From Actinocorallia sp. API 0066 (GTDB taxonomy: Bacteria; Actinomycetota; Actinomycetes; Streptosporangiales; Streptosporangiaceae), in contig NZ_JAJLQY010000001.1 of the NCBI RefSeq assembly GCF_020991275.1, positions 186,001 through 250,000 of the forward strand: 64,000 nt of DNA, given 5' to 3'. The notes beneath the pieces were generated by a model that was given only the letters and a program-made list of their open reading frames with translations, searched no databases and had not been told where the DNA came from. Both the position numbers and the translations under genes were made by a program. Of this stretch, positions 41,553 to 50,506 are shown one piece after another. Each line of letters opens with the position of its first letter. Positions within the stretch are counted from its first letter, which is position 1.

Positions 41553-43109
41553 ATGGACAGGCACCCGGGGCCGCGCGGGCACCGGCCGGCGAAGGAGGCG
41601 ATCTTGCGTCTGCTCCCTCCGCGCCTTTCCCTTGCCCTGCCCCCGGTGAAGCCGCCTACGCGCGCGCAGGTCCTCGCGTTCGCCGTCCGGCACCGGGTGC
41701 TGCTGGTGGCGCTCGCCGTCGCCGCGCTGCTGCGGTTCGTGACGGTCCTGGGCTACCGGTGGGCGATCTGGTTCCCCGACTCCTACCCGTACGTCGAGAT
41801 CGCCCTGAACCCGCGGCCCGACGTCGTCAGGACCTTCGGGTACCCGTTCCTGCTGCTTCTGCTGCGACCCCTGCACAGCTTCGCCGCCGTCATCACCGTG
41901 CAGCACCTGATGGGGCTGGCCACCGCGGTGATCCTCTACGGGCTGCTGCGGCGCCCGCACCTGTTCCGGTTCGGGAGGGCGCTGCCCGGATGGGCCGCGA
42001 CACTCGCCGTCGCGCCCGTGCTGTTCGACGGCAACCAGATCGAGCTTGAGCACCTGCTCCTGTCCGACACCTACTTCCTGCTGCTGGTGGCCGGTGCCGT
42101 CGCGCTCGTCCTGTGGGATTCCCAACCGGCTCCCGGCAAGGTCGTCGCGGCCTGCCTGCTGCTGAGCATGGCGGCCATCACCAGGACGATCGGGCTGCCT
42201 CTGCTCATCGTGGTGCTCGTCTTCCTGGCGATCCGCCGGGCGGGCTGGCGGACGGTCGTCGCCGGGACGGCCACCGCGATCGTGCCCATCGCCGCTTACA
42301 TGACCTGGTACGCGTCGGTGAACGGCCAGTTCCAACTGAGCGGCACGGACGGGGTCTTCCTGTACAGCCGCACCATGACGTTCGCGGACTGCGACAACTT
42401 CGGCGACCGGCTTCCGGTGGACGCCTACCCGCTGTGCGACAGCACGCCCCCCGAACAGCGCAGGGCCTCGCACTTCTACGTGTGGGAGGAAAGCCAGATC
42501 TTCCGGTACCCCGGCGGCATCTTCGACCCGTACAAGAGCGAGCTGGCCAGGACGTTCGCCAAGGAGGCGATCGTCGCCCAGCCGGGCGACTACTTCACCA
42601 CGTTCCTCACCGACTTCGGCCGCACCTTCCGGTGGGACCGGCCGGTCTACCCCGACCCGAAGACGTACGGCTACTACCTCTTCCCCAAGGAGTCGCAGCC
42701 CTACTGGCCGGGCCGGGACGCCTCCATGGCGCGCTATGACGTCCAGCCGGAGGCCACCCGGGTGGTGGAGCCCTTCGCGGGCTTCATGCGGGGCTACCAG
42801 AAGGTCGTCTACCTGCCCGGCACGGTGTTGGGCGTCCTTCTCCTGGTGGCCCTGGCCGGTGTCGTCTCGCGCTGGCGTGAGCTGGGCGGCGTCATCCTGC
42901 TCCCGTTCGGCTTCGCCCTCGCCCTCCTCGTCGTGCCCCCGGCGACCGTCCTGTTCGACTACAGGTACGTCCTCCCGGCCGTGCCCTTCGCGACGGTCGC
43001 CGCGGCCATCGCGCTGCGGAACCTGCACACCTGGTACCGGTCGCGGAACCGCCCGGACCACCCGTCCAGGACCCCGGAAAACGATACGACTTACGTCACC
43101 GTCGGATAA
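41553..43109 (+). CDS. Polytopic membrane glycosyltransferase-like protein (GT-C type), paralogue of 38619-40055
   Basis: 518 residues if started at the ATG 41553; a GTG at 41526 is possible, and neither has a strong ribosome site. After a Pro-rich cytosolic N-terminus come about ten helices. Diagnostic blocks parallel those of the other paralogue: YRWAIWFPDSYPYVEIAL, LFDGNQIELEHLLLSDTYFL, ITRTIGLPLLIV, and QLSGTDGVFLYSRTMTFADCD. The extracytoplasmic loops between helices 8 and 9 are long and Tyr/Pro-rich. It shares its strand with the GT2 gene 78 bp upstream and probably uses its product. Confidence 0.78.
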   Translation: MDRHPGPRGHRPAKEAILRLLPPRLSLALPPVKPPTRAQVLAFAVRHRVLLVALAVAALLRFVTVLGYRWAIWFPDSYPYVEIALNPRPDVVRTFGYPFLLLLLRPLHSFAAVITVQHLMGLATAVILYGLLRRPHLFRFGRALPGWAATLAVAPVLFDGNQIELEHLLLSDTYFLLLVAGAVALVLWDSQPAPGKVVAACLLLSMAAITRTIGLPLLIVVLVFLAIRRAGWRTVVAGTATAIVPIAAYMTWYASVNGQFQLSGTDGVFLYSRTMTFADCDNFGDRLPVDAYPLCDSTPPEQRRASHFYVWEESQIFRYPGGIFDPYKSELARTFAKEAIVAQPGDYFTTFLTDFGRTFRWDRPVYPDPKTYGYYLFPKESQPYWPGRDASMARYDVQPEATRVVEPFAGFMRGYQKVVYLPGTVLGVLLLVALAGVVSRWRELGGVILLPFGFALALLVVPPATVLFDYRYVLPAVPFATVAAAIALRNLHTWYRSRNRPDHPSRTPENDTTYVTVG

Positions 43110-43259
43110 ATCCGTCATTTCCGGCACAGGGAACAATGTGCATTAATGGGATTCCCCACGGGAAATCGGGCGATTCCCGGCCGGGCCCCCGCGACGTGGA
43201 CTTGCCGGGCTGTGGATAACCGATTCGGCGTTGGCGGCGGGCGACCGTAGGCTTGGGGC

Positions 43260-45041
43260 ATGTCCCGTCACATCCTCACCGCGCCGGCTTGGCCCTACGC
43301 CAACGGGCCGCGCCACATTGGGCACGTCTCCGGGTTCGCGCTGCCGTGCGACATGTTCAGCCGCTACCAGCGGATGATCGGGAACCAGGTGCTCATGGTG
43401 TCCGGCACGGACGAGCACGGGACCCCGATCCAGGTCCAGGCCGACAAGGAGGGCGTGACCGCCCGCGAGCTGGCCGACCGGTACAACCGCGTCATCGTCG
43501 ACGACCTCGCCGGGCTCGGCATCGCCTACGACCTGTTCACCAGGACGTCCACCGAGAACCACTACACCGTCGTCCAGGAGATCTTCAAGGGCCTGCACGA
43601 CAACGGCTACATCTTCACCGAGACCACGATGGGCGCGATCTCGCCGTCCACCGGCCGCACCCTGCCCGACCGGTACATCGAGGGCACCTGCCCGATCTGC
43701 GGCTACGACGGCGCCCGCGGCGACCAGTGCGACAACTGCGGCAACCAGCTCGACCCGATCGACCTCATCGACCCGGTCAGCCGGATCAACGGCGAGAAGC
43801 CCGAGTTCGTGGAGACCGAGCACTTCATGCTCGACCTCGCCGCCTTCACCGAGGTGCTCGGCCGCTGGCTGCGCGGCAAGGAGGGCCAGTGGCGCCCCAA
43901 CGTGCTGCGCTTCTCCCTGAACCTGCTGGACGACCTGCGGCCCCGCGCGATCTCCCGCGACCTCGACTGGGGCGTCCCCATCCCGCTGGACGGCTGGCGC
44001 GACCAGCCCACCAAGCGCCTGTACGTGTGGTTCGACGCCGTCATCGGCTACTTCAGCGCGTCCGTCGAGTGGGCCCGCCGCCTGGGCGAGCCCGAGCGCT
44101 GGCGCGAGTGGTGGCAGAACCCCGAGGCCCTGTCCTACTACTTCATGGGCAAGGACAACATCGTCTTCCACTCCGAGATCTGGCCCGCGATGCTGCTCGG
44201 CTACAGCGGCGAGGGCGACAAGGGCGGCGAACCGGGCTCGCTCGGCAAGCTCAACCTGCCCTCGGAGGTCGTCTCCAGCGAGTACCTGACGATGGAAGGC
44301 AGGAAGTTCTCCTCCTCCCGCCAGGTCGTCATCTACGTCAGCGACTTCCTGGAGCGCTACGACGTGGACGCGCTGCGGTACTACATCGCCGTCGCGGGCC
44401 CCGAGACGCAGGACACCGACTTCACCTGGCAGCAGTTCGTCGACCGCAACAACGGCGAACTCGTCGCGCAGTGGGGCAACCTGGTCAACCGGTCGGTCTC
44501 GATGGCCGCCAAGGAGTTCGGCGCGATCCCCGAGCCGGGCGCCCTCACCGAGGCCGACACCGCGCTGCTGGAGCACGCCAAGGCCGCGTTCGCGAAGGTC
44601 GGGGCGGAGCTGGGCCGCTCCCGCTTCAAGAACGCCATCACCGCCGCGTTCGACGTGGTGCGCGAGGCCAACCGGTACCTGGCCGAGCAGGAGCCGTGGA
44701 AGATCAAGGACGACGCGGTGCGCAAGGGCACGATCCTGTTCGTCGCGCTCCAGGTGGTGCACGACGCCAAGACGCTGCTGACGCCGTTCCTGCCCAACAG
44801 CTCGCAGAAGGTCTTCGAGATGCTCGGCGGCACCGGCGTGTGGTCCGGCATGCCCGAGGTCCGCGAGGTGTCCGAGGGCGCGCGCGCCTACCCCGTCATC
44901 ACCGGCGACTACTCGGTGGCGCAGGCCCGCTGGGAGCACCTGCCGATCACGGCGGGCACCCCGCTGCAGCGGCCCGTCCCGCTGTTCCCCAAGCTCGACC
45001 AGAGCGTGGTGGCGGAGGAGCTGGCGCGCCTTGGCGGCTGA
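43260..45041 (+). CDS. metG: Methionyl-tRNA synthetase
   Basis: 593 residues, class I synthetase. The HIGH motif is PRHIGHVSG (residues 17-25), the KMSKS equivalent is GRKFSSS, and the zinc knuckle in the connective peptide is [17 protein letters not shown], the four-Cys form. [12 protein letters not shown] and [13 protein letters not shown] are typical. It lacks the C-terminal EMAP/tRNA-binding appendix, as in other actinobacteria. The 3' end overlaps the tatD start by 11 bp, so the two are co-translated. Confidence 0.97.
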   Translation: MSRHILTAPAWPYANGPRHIGHVSGFALPCDMFSRYQRMIGNQVLMVSGTDEHGTPIQVQADKEGVTARELADRYNRVIVDDLAGLGIAYDLFTRTSTENHYTVVQEIFKGLHDNGYIFTETTMGAISPSTGRTLPDRYIEGTCPICGYDGARGDQCDNCGNQLDPIDLIDPVSRINGEKPEFVETEHFMLDLAAFTEVLGRWLRGKEGQWRPNVLRFSLNLLDDLRPRAISRDLDWGVPIPLDGWRDQPTKRLYVWFDAVIGYFSASVEWARRLGEPERWREWWQNPEALSYYFMGKDNIVFHSEIWPAMLLGYSGEGDKGGEPGSLGKLNLPSEVVSSEYLTMEGRKFSSSRQVVIYVSDFLERYDVDALRYYIAVAGPETQDTDFTWQQFVDRNNGELVAQWGNLVNRSVSMAAKEFGAIPEPGALTEADTALLEHAKAAFAKVGAELGRSRFKNAITAAFDVVREANRYLAEQEPWKIKDDAVRKGTILFVALQVVHDAKTLLTPFLPNSSQKVFEMLGGTGVWSGMPEVREVSEGARAYPVITGDYSVAQARWEHLPITAGTPLQRPVPLFPKLDQSVVAEELARLGG

Positions 45042-45846
45042 CACCGCGAAGAAGCCCAGGCCCGTCCCGCCGACGCCCCGGCTGCCCGTCGCGGTGTTCG
45101 ACGACCACTGCCACCTGGACATGCTCGACATGCCCGTGGCCGAGGCCGTCGAACGCGCGCGGGCCGTCGGGGTCAGCCGGATCGTGACGATCGGGTGCGA
45201 CCTCCCGTCCTCGGAGTGGGCCGCCAAGACGGCGGCCGAGCACCCCGACGTGTACGCGGGCGTCGCCATCCACCCGAACGACACCAAGGGCCTCACCGAC
45301 GACGTGCTGGCCCGCATCGCCGAGCTGGCGCGCGAGCCGAAGGTCGTCGTGGTCGGCGAGACCGGCCTCGACTACTACCGCGACCACGCCACGCCGGACG
45401 AGCAGCGGCGCGCGTTCCGGGCGCACATCGCGATCGCCAAGGAGTCCGGCAGGGCCCTCATGATCCACGACAGGGACGCGCACGCCGACGTGCTGCGCCT
45501 CCTGGACGAGGAGGGCGCGCCGGAGACCGTGGTGTTCCACTGTTTCTCCGGCGACGCGGAGATGGCCCGGGTCTGCTCGGACAAGGGCTATGTGATGAGC
45601 TTCGCCGGGAACGTCACGTTCAAGAACGCCCAGCCGCTCCGTGACGCCCTCGCCGTCGCCCCGCTCGACCTGATCCTCGTCGAGACGGACGCGCCGTTCA
45701 TGACGCCCGTCCCGCACCGGGGCAAGCCGAACGCGTCGCACCTGATCCCGCACACCGTCGAGCTGATGGCGTCGGTCAAGGGAGTCCCCGTGGACGAGCT
45801 GTGCGCGGCCATCGCCGCCACGGGAAAACGAATCTACGGCTTCTGA
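45031..45846 (+). CDS. tatD: TatD-family metal-dependent deoxyribonuclease
   Basis: 271-residue TIM-barrel hydrolase. Metal ligands appear in FDDHCHLDM (HxH), VGETGLDYY (Glu), [21 protein letters not shown] (His) and [18 protein letters not shown] (Asp). Family members are 3'-5' exonucleases acting in DNA repair or RNA quality control. The TTG start at 45031 lies inside the end of metG with GGCGGAGGAG upstream. The metG-tatD-rpf-rsmA-ispE order is a widespread actinobacterial arrangement. Confidence 0.94.
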   Translation: MAADTAKKPRPVPPTPRLPVAVFDDHCHLDMLDMPVAEAVERARAVGVSRIVTIGCDLPSSEWAAKTAAEHPDVYAGVAIHPNDTKGLTDDVLARIAELAREPKVVVVGETGLDYYRDHATPDEQRRAFRAHIAIAKESGRALMIHDRDAHADVLRLLDEEGAPETVVFHCFSGDAEMARVCSDKGYVMSFAGNVTFKNAQPLRDALAVAPLDLILVETDAPFMTPVPHRGKPNASHLIPHTVELMASVKGVPVDELCAAIAATGKRIYGF

Positions 45847-45890
45847 GGGGTAAACCCCGCGCCATCGGGGAACGTCCTTCTTCACGAGTC

Positions 45891-45934
45891 ACCGGTGCGG
45901 GGGTGTTCATCCCCCGAGTCACCCCCGTACCGGT
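45891..45934 (+). promoter_or_regulatory. Long imperfect hairpin in the rpf leader
   Basis: Arms ACCGGTGCGGGGGT (45891-45904) and ACCCCCGTACCGGT (45921-45934) pair at 13 of 14 positions. Part of the left arm could instead pair with the internal CCCCC at 45911-45915, so two competing folds exist. It lies between tatD and rpf, 73 bp before the rpf start. rpf genes are often RNA-regulated, but I cannot match this to the c-di-AMP riboswitch. Confidence 0.45.
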
Positions 45935-46006
45935 GGACACGCCGCACACCCGGACGTTACGCCGTCATGTTGTCACTCTGCGTGTCGGTCCCGCTAGGCT
46001 CCGGGC

Positions 46007-46702
46007 GTGACTCGTAGTGCGCGGCATGCGGCCGGACGGCCTCCGAGCTTCGTCATGCCCCTGATAGCCACCGTGTTCCTCGTCGGTATCGCCGCCGGGG
46101 GTTGGAACCTGTTCTCGCGGGAGCCCGAGGTCGTGCCGGTCGCGCTGGCCGGTGACCACGCGGTGCTCCCGGCGCAGAAGGACGTCAGCTCCGCGGCCGC
46201 CGCCGCGCCCGGCACCGGCGGCGGTGCCCCGGTCCTGCCGGACGGCGGTGTGCCGCTGCTGCCGCCGGACGTCGCGGGCGCGCCCCCCGGCGCCGTCCCG
46301 CCGCCCGCCGTCGAGTTCGACGACCCGGCCCGCGTCGCCGCCCCCGAGCCGAAGACGGCGGTGCAGCCCGCCGAGAAGGGCGGCGGCCCCCTCGCCCTGC
46401 TCAACCTCCCCAAGCTGCTGCCGAAGGAGGCGACCGAGCTGAACCTCCTGAACCTCCCGGTCGCCGACCTCAACTGGGGCGCGGTGGCCCGCTGCGAGTC
46501 GAACAACGACCCCGAGCGCATCACCACCAGCGGCCTGTACGGCCTCTACCAGTTCTCCCGCGAAACCTGGGAGTCCGTAGGCGGCACCGGCCTCCCCTCC
46601 CACGCCACCCCCGAAGAACAGACCCGCCGAGCCCAACTCCTCTACGAAAAGCAGAACGGCTGGCAGACCACCTGCGGCAAACTCCTCTACTCCGACGAGT
46701 GA
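46007..46702 (+). CDS. Resuscitation-promoting factor-like transglycosylase
   Basis: 231 residues. A membrane anchor or uncleaved signal (about residues 15-33, FVMPLIATVFLVGIAAGGW) is followed by a long Pro/Ala-rich spacer. The C-terminal 75 residues form the Rpf/lysozyme-like domain (PF06737): LNWGAVARCESNNDPERI with the catalytic Glu in CESN, GLYGLYQFSRETWESVGG, and NGWQTTCGKLLY with the second disulfide Cys. It cleaves peptidoglycan glycan strands during growth or spore germination. No LysM, G5 or DUF348 domain is present. The GTG start has no strong ribosome site. Confidence 0.92.
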   Translation: MTRSARHAAGRPPSFVMPLIATVFLVGIAAGGWNLFSREPEVVPVALAGDHAVLPAQKDVSSAAAAAPGTGGGAPVLPDGGVPLLPPDVAGAPPGAVPPPAVEFDDPARVAAPEPKTAVQPAEKGGGPLALLNLPKLLPKEATELNLLNLPVADLNWGAVARCESNNDPERITTSGLYGLYQFSRETWESVGGTGLPSHATPEEQTRRAQLLYEKQNGWQTTCGKLLYSDE

Positions 46703-46729
46703 CGCCCGTGCCGTGCGCGCGCGGGACGG

Positions 46730-47992
46730 CTACCGGAGCGCGGCGAGGTCGATCACGGTGAACCCCTCGCCGGTCCGATAGACGATGGTGTCGCTGTCCG
46801 GGCTGTTGTAGACGTACTCCGCCAGCGGGACGACGGCCTCGCCCACCCGGCCCGTCTCCAGGTCGATGATCCGCAGCCGGTCCCGCACCTCCTCGGGATC
46901 GTCCGGGCCGGTCGGGCGGAGCACGAGGAAGTGGTCGGCCTCGGGAAGCGTCCCGCCGTAGGTGTACTCGGTGTGCTCCTCCGTGCCGGACGACCCCGTG
47001 GGGTGGTGCGCCGTCGCGCCGACGAGTCGCGCGGAGCCGTCGCGCCGGACCATGTCCGCGCCGAGCGAGCACCACACGACGCCGCAGGCGGCCCCGGCCG
47101 AGGCGGGCGCGGTGAGGGCGGTGCCCCGGACCTCGCCCGTCTCCACGTTGCGGATGCGCTGCCCGAAGAAGGGCCGTCCTGCGGCGTCGCCGTGGCTGGG
47201 GATGTCCGCTTCGGTCACCCAGGGCCAGCCGAGCACGATCTCGCGGACGCCGCCCCTGTGCACCCGCACGGAGCCGTCGGCGAGCGCGGCGGCGGAGAGC
47301 GCGGGTGGGGCGTCGCGCCCGGAGGCCCAGATCGCGCGTCCGTTCACGAGGGTCAGGCTGTGCGGGGACCCGGAGACCTTCCAGCGGTGTTCCGGCGGGC
47401 CGGGGGTGACGGGACGCGCGAAGACCACGGAGTCGTCGGTGTCCCAGTGGTCGGCCTGCCAGGCGACGTAGCCGTCGCCCGCGACGATCCGGCTGCTGGT
47501 CGTGCTGTGCCGCTTCGGCTGGTGGAAGTCCGTGACCTTCGTCGCCTTACGCGTCCGTATGTCGTAGGCGTAGAGGGCCTTCGGCTGGGTGACGCCCTCG
47601 CCTCCCCAGTCGTCGGGGACGGGCGCCCAGCTCGCGGCCACCACGGTGTGCCGGTCGAGCATCGCCAGCGGGGTGATCCGCACGCCGTCCGGCAGGGTGC
47701 GCGGGACCCGGTGGACGGCGTCCGGCCACAGCTCGTCCAGCGGGACGGCGGGGGCGGGCGTGAGCACGGTGGGCGCGGGCTCCGGGCCGTCCCGGTGCAG
47801 GGCGCCGAACGTGCCGAGGACGACGGCGGCGGCCGTCGCGGCGGAGAGCGCGGCGAGCCTGCGGCGGCGGCGGTGGTGCCAGGTTTGTTGGGCTTGGGTG
47901 GCGAGGGTGGGTGGGGGGGTGGGGGCGGATTCGGCGTGGGTGTGGAGGGAGCGGGTGAGGGACTGCTCCAGGGGGGATCGGGGCGGGGTCAT
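46730..47992 (-). CDS. Membrane-anchored protein partnered with a SigE-family sigma factor (putative anti-sigma/sensor)
   Basis: 420 residues. The ATG at 47992 overlaps the sigma-factor stop (ATGA), giving strict coupling. A cytosolic N-terminus of about 55 residues with Arg-rich end (WHHRRRRRLA) leads into one membrane helix (LAALSAATAAAVVLGTFGAL). The 340-residue extracytoplasmic part looks like a beta-propeller-type domain (YAYDIRTRKATKVTDF, RIVAGDGYVAWQADHWDTDD, RIIDLETGRVGEAVVPLAEY). Genes in this position usually encode anti-sigma factors or sensors. No zinc-binding ZAS motif is visible, so the anti-sigma role is inferred from context alone. Confidence 0.7.
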   Translation of the reverse strand: MTPPRSPLEQSLTRSLHTHAESAPTPPPTLATQAQQTWHHRRRRRLAALSAATAAAVVLGTFGALHRDGPEPAPTVLTPAPAVPLDELWPDAVHRVPRTLPDGVRITPLAMLDRHTVVAASWAPVPDDWGGEGVTQPKALYAYDIRTRKATKVTDFHQPKRHSTTSSRIVAGDGYVAWQADHWDTDDSVVFARPVTPGPPEHRWKVSGSPHSLTLVNGRAIWASGRDAPPALSAAALADGSVRVHRGGVREIVLGWPWVTEADIPSHGDAAGRPFFGQRIRNVETGEVRGTALTAPASAGAACGVVWCSLGADMVRRDGSARLVGATAHHPTGSSGTEEHTEYTYGGTLPEADHFLVLRPTGPDDPEEVRDRLRIIDLETGRVGEAVVPLAEYVYNSPDSDTIVYRTGEGFTVIDLAALR

Positions 47993-48522
47993 CGGGGGCT
48001 CCCTTCGTAGTGGGGGGTGTAGGCGGCGCGGAGTTTGTCGAGGGCTCGGCTGGCCTGGCTGCGGACGGTGCCTCGGGTGATGTTGAGGCGGGCGGCTATC
48101 TCGTCGTCTGACAGGGCCTCGTAGTAGCGCAGGACAAGGACGGCGCGTTGACGGCGGGGGAGGGTGGCGAGGGACTGCCAGAGCGCGTCGTCGGGTGGGG
48201 CGGGGTCGTGGTGGGGCGCGTCCGGGACGGCGGACGTGAGGGTCTCGCGGCGGGTGCGGCGCCACAGCGAGATGTGGTGACGGGCCATCGTGGTACGGAC
48301 GTAGCCTTCCGGGTCCTTCTTGCGCAGCACCCGCGACCAGGAGGCGCGTAGCCGGATCAGTGCCTCCTGGACGAGGTCGGCCGCGTCGTGCGGGTTGCCG
48401 GTGAGGACGTAGCCGTACCGGAGCAAAGCGGGCGCGCGGGATACCACCCAGTGCTCAAAATCGAGCTCCGCGTCCGGTTCCGCCCGATCGGACTCGCCTG
48501 TCGCGGTTCCTGCGTGATCCAA
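47989..48522 (-). CDS. SigE-family ECF-type RNA polymerase sigma factor
   Basis: 177 residues from the TTG at 48522, chosen because AAGGAG lies 7 nt upstream. An ATG at 48576 would be in frame but has no ribosome site and sits 14 bp from the divergent rsmA start. Region 2 is visible as [26 protein letters not shown] with [22 protein letters not shown], and region 4 as [20 protein letters not shown] with [23 protein letters not shown]. Region 3 is absent, as in group-4 sigma factors. The coupled membrane gene downstream probably controls it. Confidence 0.92.
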   Translation of the reverse strand: MDHAGTATGESDRAEPDAELDFEHWVVSRAPALLRYGYVLTGNPHDAADLVQEALIRLRASWSRVLRKKDPEGYVRTTMARHHISLWRRTRRETLTSAVPDAPHHDPAPPDDALWQSLATLPRRQRAVLVLRYYEALSDDEIAARLNITRGTVRSQASRALDKLRAAYTPHYEGSPR

Positions 48523-48590
48523 GGCGTTTCTCCTTTCGTCATGACCCGGACGCGACCGGGCGGGCAACTGTTGCATGGGAGAATCGAGGC

Positions 48591-49457
48591 GTGGGGGACA
48601 ACAAGACCGGGCACACGGCCCTGCTGGGCGCCGCCGACGTGCGGGAGATCGCCGCGGCGCTCGACGTGCGGCCCACCAAGCAGCTCGGCCAGAACTTCGT
48701 GATCGATCCCGGCACCGTCCGGCGGATCGTCCGGGCGGCCGAGGTCGGGCCGGACGACGTGGTCGTCGAGGTGGGCCCCGGCCTGGGGTCGCTGACGCTG
48801 GCGCTGCTGCCCGAGGTCGCCGCGGTGACGGCGGTCGAGCTCGATCCGGTGCTGGCCGGGGCGCTGCCGGAGACCGTCAGGGCCAAGGCCCCCGCGCTGG
48901 CCGGGCGGCTCACCGTCGTGCACGGCGACGCGATGCGGATCACGGAGCTGCCGGGCCCGCCGCCCACCGCGCTCGTCGCGAACCTGCCGTACAACGTGGC
49001 GGTGCCGGTGGTGCTGCACCTGCTGGAGCTGCTGCCGTCGCTGCGCAGGGGCCTGGTGATGGTGCAGGCCGAGGTGGGCGACAGGCTCGCGGCCGCGCCC
49101 GGCAGCCGGATCTACGGGGTGCCGTCGGTGAAGGCCGCCTGGTACGCCGAGGCGCGGCGCGCCGGATCGGTCGGCCGTCACGTCTTCTGGCCCGCGCCGA
49201 ACGTCGACTCCGCGCTCGTCGCCTTCACCCGGCGGGAGCCGCCGCGCACCGACGCGTCGCGCGAGGAGGTGTTCGCGGTGGTGGACGCCGCCTTCGCGCA
49301 GCGCCGCAAGACACTGCGCGCGGCGCTCGCCTCGTGGGCGGGCTCGCCCGCGCGGGCCGAGGCGGCGTTGCGGGCCGCGGGGGTTGATCCGACGGCGCGC
49401 GGCGAGGCCCTCGACGTCACCGCGTTCGCCAGGATCGCCGAGCACCGGCCGGTTTGA
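48591..49457 (+). CDS. rsmA: 16S rRNA (adenine1518/1519-N6)-dimethyltransferase RsmA (KsgA)
   Basis: 288 residues. The SAM-binding motif [17 protein letters not shown], the [17 protein letters not shown]-terminal signature and the catalytic [11 protein letters not shown] are all present, with [11 protein letters not shown] replacing the common QKEVA. It dimethylates A1518 and A1519 in helix 45 during 30S maturation. GTG start. It is followed 66 bp on by ispE, the usual actinobacterial neighbour. Confidence 0.96.
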   Translation: MGDNKTGHTALLGAADVREIAAALDVRPTKQLGQNFVIDPGTVRRIVRAAEVGPDDVVVEVGPGLGSLTLALLPEVAAVTAVELDPVLAGALPETVRAKAPALAGRLTVVHGDAMRITELPGPPPTALVANLPYNVAVPVVLHLLELLPSLRRGLVMVQAEVGDRLAAAPGSRIYGVPSVKAAWYAEARRAGSVGRHVFWPAPNVDSALVAFTRREPPRTDASREEVFAVVDAAFAQRRKTLRAALASWAGSPARAEAALRAAGVDPTARGEALDVTAFARIAEHRPV

Positions 49458-49523
49458 TGCGGCGGGCGCGCGCCTTGTAGAACCGTCCGAAGATCCGTCC
49501 ACCGTCTTGAACCGAGGGCCGCC

Positions 49524-50420
49524 ATGTCCGTCACCGTCCGGGTTCCCGCCAAAGTCAACCTCCAGCTCGGCGTCGGCCCGCTGCGGGACGACGGCTACCA
49601 CGACCTGGTGAACGTGTTCCACGCCGTGTCGTTGTTCGACGAGGTGACGGTGGCCGAGGGGCCGTTGGCCGTCACGGTCGAGGGGGCGTCGATCGAGGGC
49701 GTCCCGGCGGGTCCCGACAACCTGGCCGCGCGCGCGGCCCGGCTGCTCGCCGAGCATCTGGGGGTGCCGCCGGAGGCGTCGATCCACATCCGCAAGGAGA
49801 TCCCGGTGGCGGGCGGCATGGCGGGCGGCAGCGCCGACGCGGCGGCCGCGCTGCTGGCCTGTGCGGAGCTGTGGAACCCGAAGCTGCCCCGGCAGACCCT
49901 CATGGACCTGGGCGCGGAGCTGGGCAGTGACGTGCCGTTCGCGCTGCTCGGCGGGACGGCCGTCGGCGTCGGCAGGGGCGAGGTGCTCACGCCGCTGCCG
50001 ACCAAGGGCGAGTTCGCGTGGGTGTTCGCGCTGGCCGACGGCGGGCTCTCCACCCCCGCCGTCTACGCGGAATGCGACAGGCTGCGCGCGGCGTTCGAGC
50101 AGGAGGCGGTGTGGCCGCACGAGTCGCCGGCGCTGCTGGCGGCGCTGGCCGGGGGCGACGCCAAGGCGCTGGGCGCGGCGCTCAGCAACGATCTGCAGCC
50201 CGCCGCGTTGAGCCTCATGCCCGCGCTGCACCGGACGATCACCGCGGGCCGTGACTTCGGCGCGCTCGGCGCGCTGGTCTCCGGCTCGGGTCCGACCTGC
50301 GCGTTCCTCGCCGCGGACGCCGAGCACGCCGCCGACCTGGCCGCCGCGCTGGGCGGCGCGGGGGTGGCGCGCGCGGTGGTCCGGGCGGGCGGCCCGGTGC
50401 CTGGCGCGACGGTCCTCTGA
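49524..50420 (+). CDS. ispE: 4-diphosphocytidyl-2-C-methyl-D-erythritol kinase
   Basis: 298-residue GHMP kinase. The substrate-binding start VRVPAKVNLQLGVGPLRDDG, the ATP loop IPVAGGMAGGSADAAAALLA and the C-terminal VSGSGPTCAFL are diagnostic of IspE. It phosphorylates CDP-ME in the non-mevalonate isoprenoid pathway, so this organism makes isoprenoids by the MEP route, which also feeds the UbiA prenyltransferase and polyprenyl phosphates used elsewhere in the window. Confidence 0.96.
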   Translation: MSVTVRVPAKVNLQLGVGPLRDDGYHDLVNVFHAVSLFDEVTVAEGPLAVTVEGASIEGVPAGPDNLAARAARLLAEHLGVPPEASIHIRKEIPVAGGMAGGSADAAAALLACAELWNPKLPRQTLMDLGAELGSDVPFALLGGTAVGVGRGEVLTPLPTKGEFAWVFALADGGLSTPAVYAECDRLRAAFEQEAVWPHESPALLAALAGGDAKALGAALSNDLQPAALSLMPALHRTITAGRDFGALGALVSGSGPTCAFLAADAEHAADLAAALGGAGVARAVVRAGGPVPGATVL

Positions 50421-50506
50421 CCGGACGGCCCTAGGGTGGGGCAAGCCAGGCGAAAGACGACGAGTAGGACGAGACGGTCCGCACCACGGACCTGGGGACG
50501 ATCCGC

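Noticed and set aside
45847-46006. c-di-AMP (ydaO-type) riboswitch upstream of rpf
   Set aside because: A GGGGAACGTC-like piece is present, but the other conserved blocks (such as GGGUGAAUC) are not found and the space is short.
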